Shown here: piece after piece, positions 62,259-64,000 of the stretch
Position numbering within the stretch: the first letter of the stretch is position 1
Layout of the letters: the number at the start of each line of letters is the position of its first letter
Assembly (NCBI RefSeq): GCF_036997615.1
Contig: NZ_JAWLQA010000006.1
From: Brachyspira sp949287565
Lineage (GTDB): Bacteria > Spirochaetota > Brachyspiria > Brachyspirales > Brachyspiraceae
Reading direction: 5' to 3' (one strand)
DNA length: 64,000 nucleotides
The notes under the pieces: generated by a model
Database searches by the model: none
Told to the model about the DNA's origin: nothing
The model's input: only the letters and a program-made list of their open reading frames with translations
Position numbers and translations under genes: made by a program

Positions 62259-63659
62259 TTATACAATACCAAAGATTGAATAAAGTACAATACAAATAGC
62301 AACTGTTATTACTGGAATTATAGCAGTACACATTGCAATATCTCCATAAGATTCTCTGTGAGTCATACCAGTAACTGCAAGAACTGTGATAACCGCACCA
62401 TTGTGAGGCATAGTATCCAAACCGCCGCAAGCCATAGAAGCTATTCTGTGAAGAACTTGAGGGTCTATATTAGCAGCTAAAGCATCTTTTAAATATACAT
62501 CAGCAAGAGCTTCAAGAGCTATACTTAATCCGCCTGATGCTGAACCTGTTATACCAGCAAGTGCAGATACTGAAATAGCTTCTGATACAAGAGGGTTAGA
62601 AGAAAGTCCTAATAAAGCACCTTTTACAACAGCAAATGCAGCCATTGCAGCTATAACACTTCCATAACCAACCTCAGAAGCAGTATTCATTACAGCAAGG
62701 AATGATCCTGATACTCCGTCAGTAAGAGTTTTAATAACGTTTTTCATTCTTTTTAAGTTAAGAAGAATTGCAGCTATTATAGAAATTACTAATGAAACAA
62801 TTAAACTCCAGTTTCCTACAACTTTTGAAGATTCTGTTCCGTAACTTTCAAGATAAGAAAGATCTAATTTAGGGAATACAAATTTAGAAGCGATAATTCC
62901 TACAATTATAACTAGCAATATAGGAAGAACTGCAATTATGAACGGAGGTATATTTTTTGAATTTTCTCCTGTATTATCAATGGCAGGTTCATTTTGATGT
63001 ACTCCGTATCCTTCGCCTTTAGCCATAGCTTTTTTTGCTCTTCTTTGAAGCCATATAACCCCGCTTGTTCCCATTAATATAGCCCCGATTATTCCAAGAA
63101 TAGGAGCTGCATAAGCATCAGTTCCGAAATACTGCATAGGAATAGCATTCTGAATTTGAGGTGTTCCTGGTAAGGCTGTCATTGTGAAAGTAAAAGCTCC
63201 TGCAGCAATTGATCCGGGAATAAATCTTTTAGGTATTCCTGCTTCTCTGAATAAAGCTGCTGCAACAGGATAAATAGCAAAAGCTACTACAAATAAAGAT
63301 ACTCCGCCGTAAGTAAGTATAGCACAAGCAAGAACTATAGCAAGTATAGCTTTTTCTTTACCAAATTTTTCACAAACAAAATATGAAATACTTCTTGCTG
63401 AACCAGTGTCATCCATTACTTTACCAAATATAGCTCCAAGCAAGAAAATAGGGAAATAAGTTCTTACATATCCTGCCAAACTGTTCATAAAAGTTTCTGT
63501 ATATGTAGCTAAAACATGAATATTTCCGCTGTCAATACCGCCCATTATTGCTGCTAAACAAGCAAGAATAGGTGCTATGATTAAAACCGAAAATCCCCTA
63601 TACGCTAAATACATCAAAAGTATCAGCGATAATACAATACCAATTGTTCCAAATACCAT
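62259..63659 (-). CDS. GntP family permease
   Basis: A 466-residue permease with about twelve membrane helices in the GntP/ion-transporter superfamily. Conserved stretches include YVRTYFPIFLLGAIFGKVMDDTGSA, TALPGTPQIQNAIP and GITGSASGGLSIALE, and DTMPHNGAVITVL near the end. Besides gluconate, members carry short hydroxy acids such as D-3-hydroxybutyrate. The neighbours (CoA-transferase, MaoC, acyl-CoA dehydrogenase, Etf) make a 3-hydroxy or short-chain acid the likelier substrate. AAGGAG site before the ATG. Confidence 0.85.
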   Translation of the reverse strand: MVFGTIGIVLSLILLMYLAYRGFSVLIIAPILACLAAIMGGIDSGNIHVLATYTETFMNSLAGYVRTYFPIFLLGAIFGKVMDDTGSARSISYFVCEKFGKEKAILAIVLACAILTYGGVSLFVVAFAIYPVAAALFREAGIPKRFIPGSIAAGAFTFTMTALPGTPQIQNAIPMQYFGTDAYAAPILGIIGAILMGTSGVIWLQRRAKKAMAKGEGYGVHQNEPAIDNTGENSKNIPPFIIAVLPILLVIIVGIIASKFVFPKLDLSYLESYGTESSKVVGNWSLIVSLVISIIAAILLNLKRMKNVIKTLTDGVSGSFLAVMNTASEVGYGSVIAAMAAFAVVKGALLGLSSNPLVSEAISVSALAGITGSASGGLSIALEALADVYLKDALAANIDPQVLHRIASMACGGLDTMPHNGAVITVLAVTGMTHRESYGDIAMCTAIIPVITVAICIVLYSIFGIV

Positions 63660-63691
63660 ATAAATGTCTCCTTTTAATTAATTATATTTAT

Positions 63692-64000
63692 TTAAAATAC
63701 TAATCCCATTTTTTTATCAATAAATATTTTTGAATCCATTTTCTTCAAGTCATCAGCTACAATAGGCTTGAATTCCATTTGATCCAATATGTCTTTTTGA
63801 AGATCTACACCAGGAGCTATTTCTATAAGTTTTAATCCCTCTTTAACAAGAGTGAAAACAGCTCTTTCAGTTACATAAGTAACTTTTTTATTGTTTTTAT
63901 TAGCAATTTTACCGCTGAACGTAATTTGTTCTACATCTTTAATAAATTTCTTAACTTTTCCTTCCTGAAGAATTCTAAGCTCTCCGTTTTCAACACCTAT
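63692..64000 (-). CDS. 3-oxoacid/acetate CoA-transferase, C-terminal part (runs off the window)
   Basis: The last 103 codons of a gene that begins beyond position 64000. The tail reads YVTERAVFTLVKEGLKLIEIAPGVDLQKDIL and FKPIVADDLKKMDSKIF, the C-terminal pattern of family I CoA-transferases (fused YdiF-like acetate/3-oxoacid type). It would load CoA onto a short-chain acid using acetyl-CoA or acetoacetyl-CoA. It lies 33 bases upstream of the GntP permease gene and is in the same operon. Confidence 0.8.
   Translation of the reverse strand: MGVENGELRILQEGKVKKFIKDVEQITFSGKIANKNNKKVTYVTERAVFTLVKEGLKLIEIAPGVDLQKDILDQMEFKPIVADDLKKMDSKIFIDKKMGLVF

Overview
The window is about 27-30% G+C and reads as a chromosome segment of an anaerobic spirochaete, very probably Brachyspira. 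Three things point there. There is a spirochaete-type V-ATPase operon in the order E, DUF2764, A, B, D, I, K. There are two different 2-oxoacid:ferredoxin oxidoreductases. There is a butyrate-type acyl-CoA dehydrogenase/Etf operon. A tryptophanase gene (tnaA) suggests an indole-positive species such as B. hyodysenteriae or B. intermedia; that species call is inference. Most promoters that can be read fit TTGACA-16/17-TATAAT, and most starts have a clear AGGAG-type ribosome binding site.

Layout. 1-3.5 kb: korDABC operon, with a relic of a second korC 3' end behind it. 3.7-9.3 kb: an 800-residue TPR protein, then a coupled TPR/patatin pair. 10-13.2 kb: cystine-type symporter and peptidase T. 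13.5-15.5 kb: AAA_15-type ATPase paired with a protein carrying a PD-(D/E)XK-like nuclease signature. 15.7-19 kb: pyruvate-type ferredoxin oxidoreductase made of two fused genes. 19.4-23 kb: chemoreceptor, outer-membrane-like protein, PepSY-like protein. 23.1 kb: tRNA-Ala. 23.4-27.1 kb: accessory patch with a possible small RNA, an NYN nuclease, a pentapeptide/membrane gene split at an A10 tract, an intact hicAB, and a second hicBA whose toxin has a nonsense codon. 27.3-36.7 kb: housekeeping genes trmD, GNAT, lipoprotein, rfaE1, lspA, two pseudouridine synthases, an LRR protein, dnaX. 36.8-39.5 kb: tnaA with an NSS transporter. 40-49.1 kb: a tightly coupled seven-gene accessory operon. 49.3-56.9 kb: V-ATPase. 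57.9-64 kb: hpt and the etf/acyl-CoA dehydrogenase/MaoC/GntP/CoA-transferase operon.

The most interesting region is 40005-49077. Two dynamin-like GTPases, a tail-anchored protein, a 58-residue protein, a 1060-residue HerA/FtsK-superfamily ATPase, an Endonuclease_NS_2-type nuclease and a YezG/DUF600-like putative immunity protein are arranged head to tail, mostly with ATGA overlaps or very short gaps. It looks like a toxin delivery or defence system that combines membrane remodelling, a translocase-like motor and a DNase with its immunity partner. I do not know of a described system with this composition.

Many gaps between genes are filled by a dispersed palindromic repeat family. Its signature boxes are CCCGCCCTTT, CCCACCCAAG and a CGCACGG/CCGTGCG pair. 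At least eight copies occur here, sometimes as head-to-head units, and two appear interrupted by a second GC-rich repeat. Metabolically the genes fit an amino-acid and peptide fermenter with ferredoxin-based 2-oxoacid oxidation, sodium coupling (V-ATPase ring with a complete Na+ ligand set, Na+-type symporters) and electron disposal through butyryl-CoA formation.
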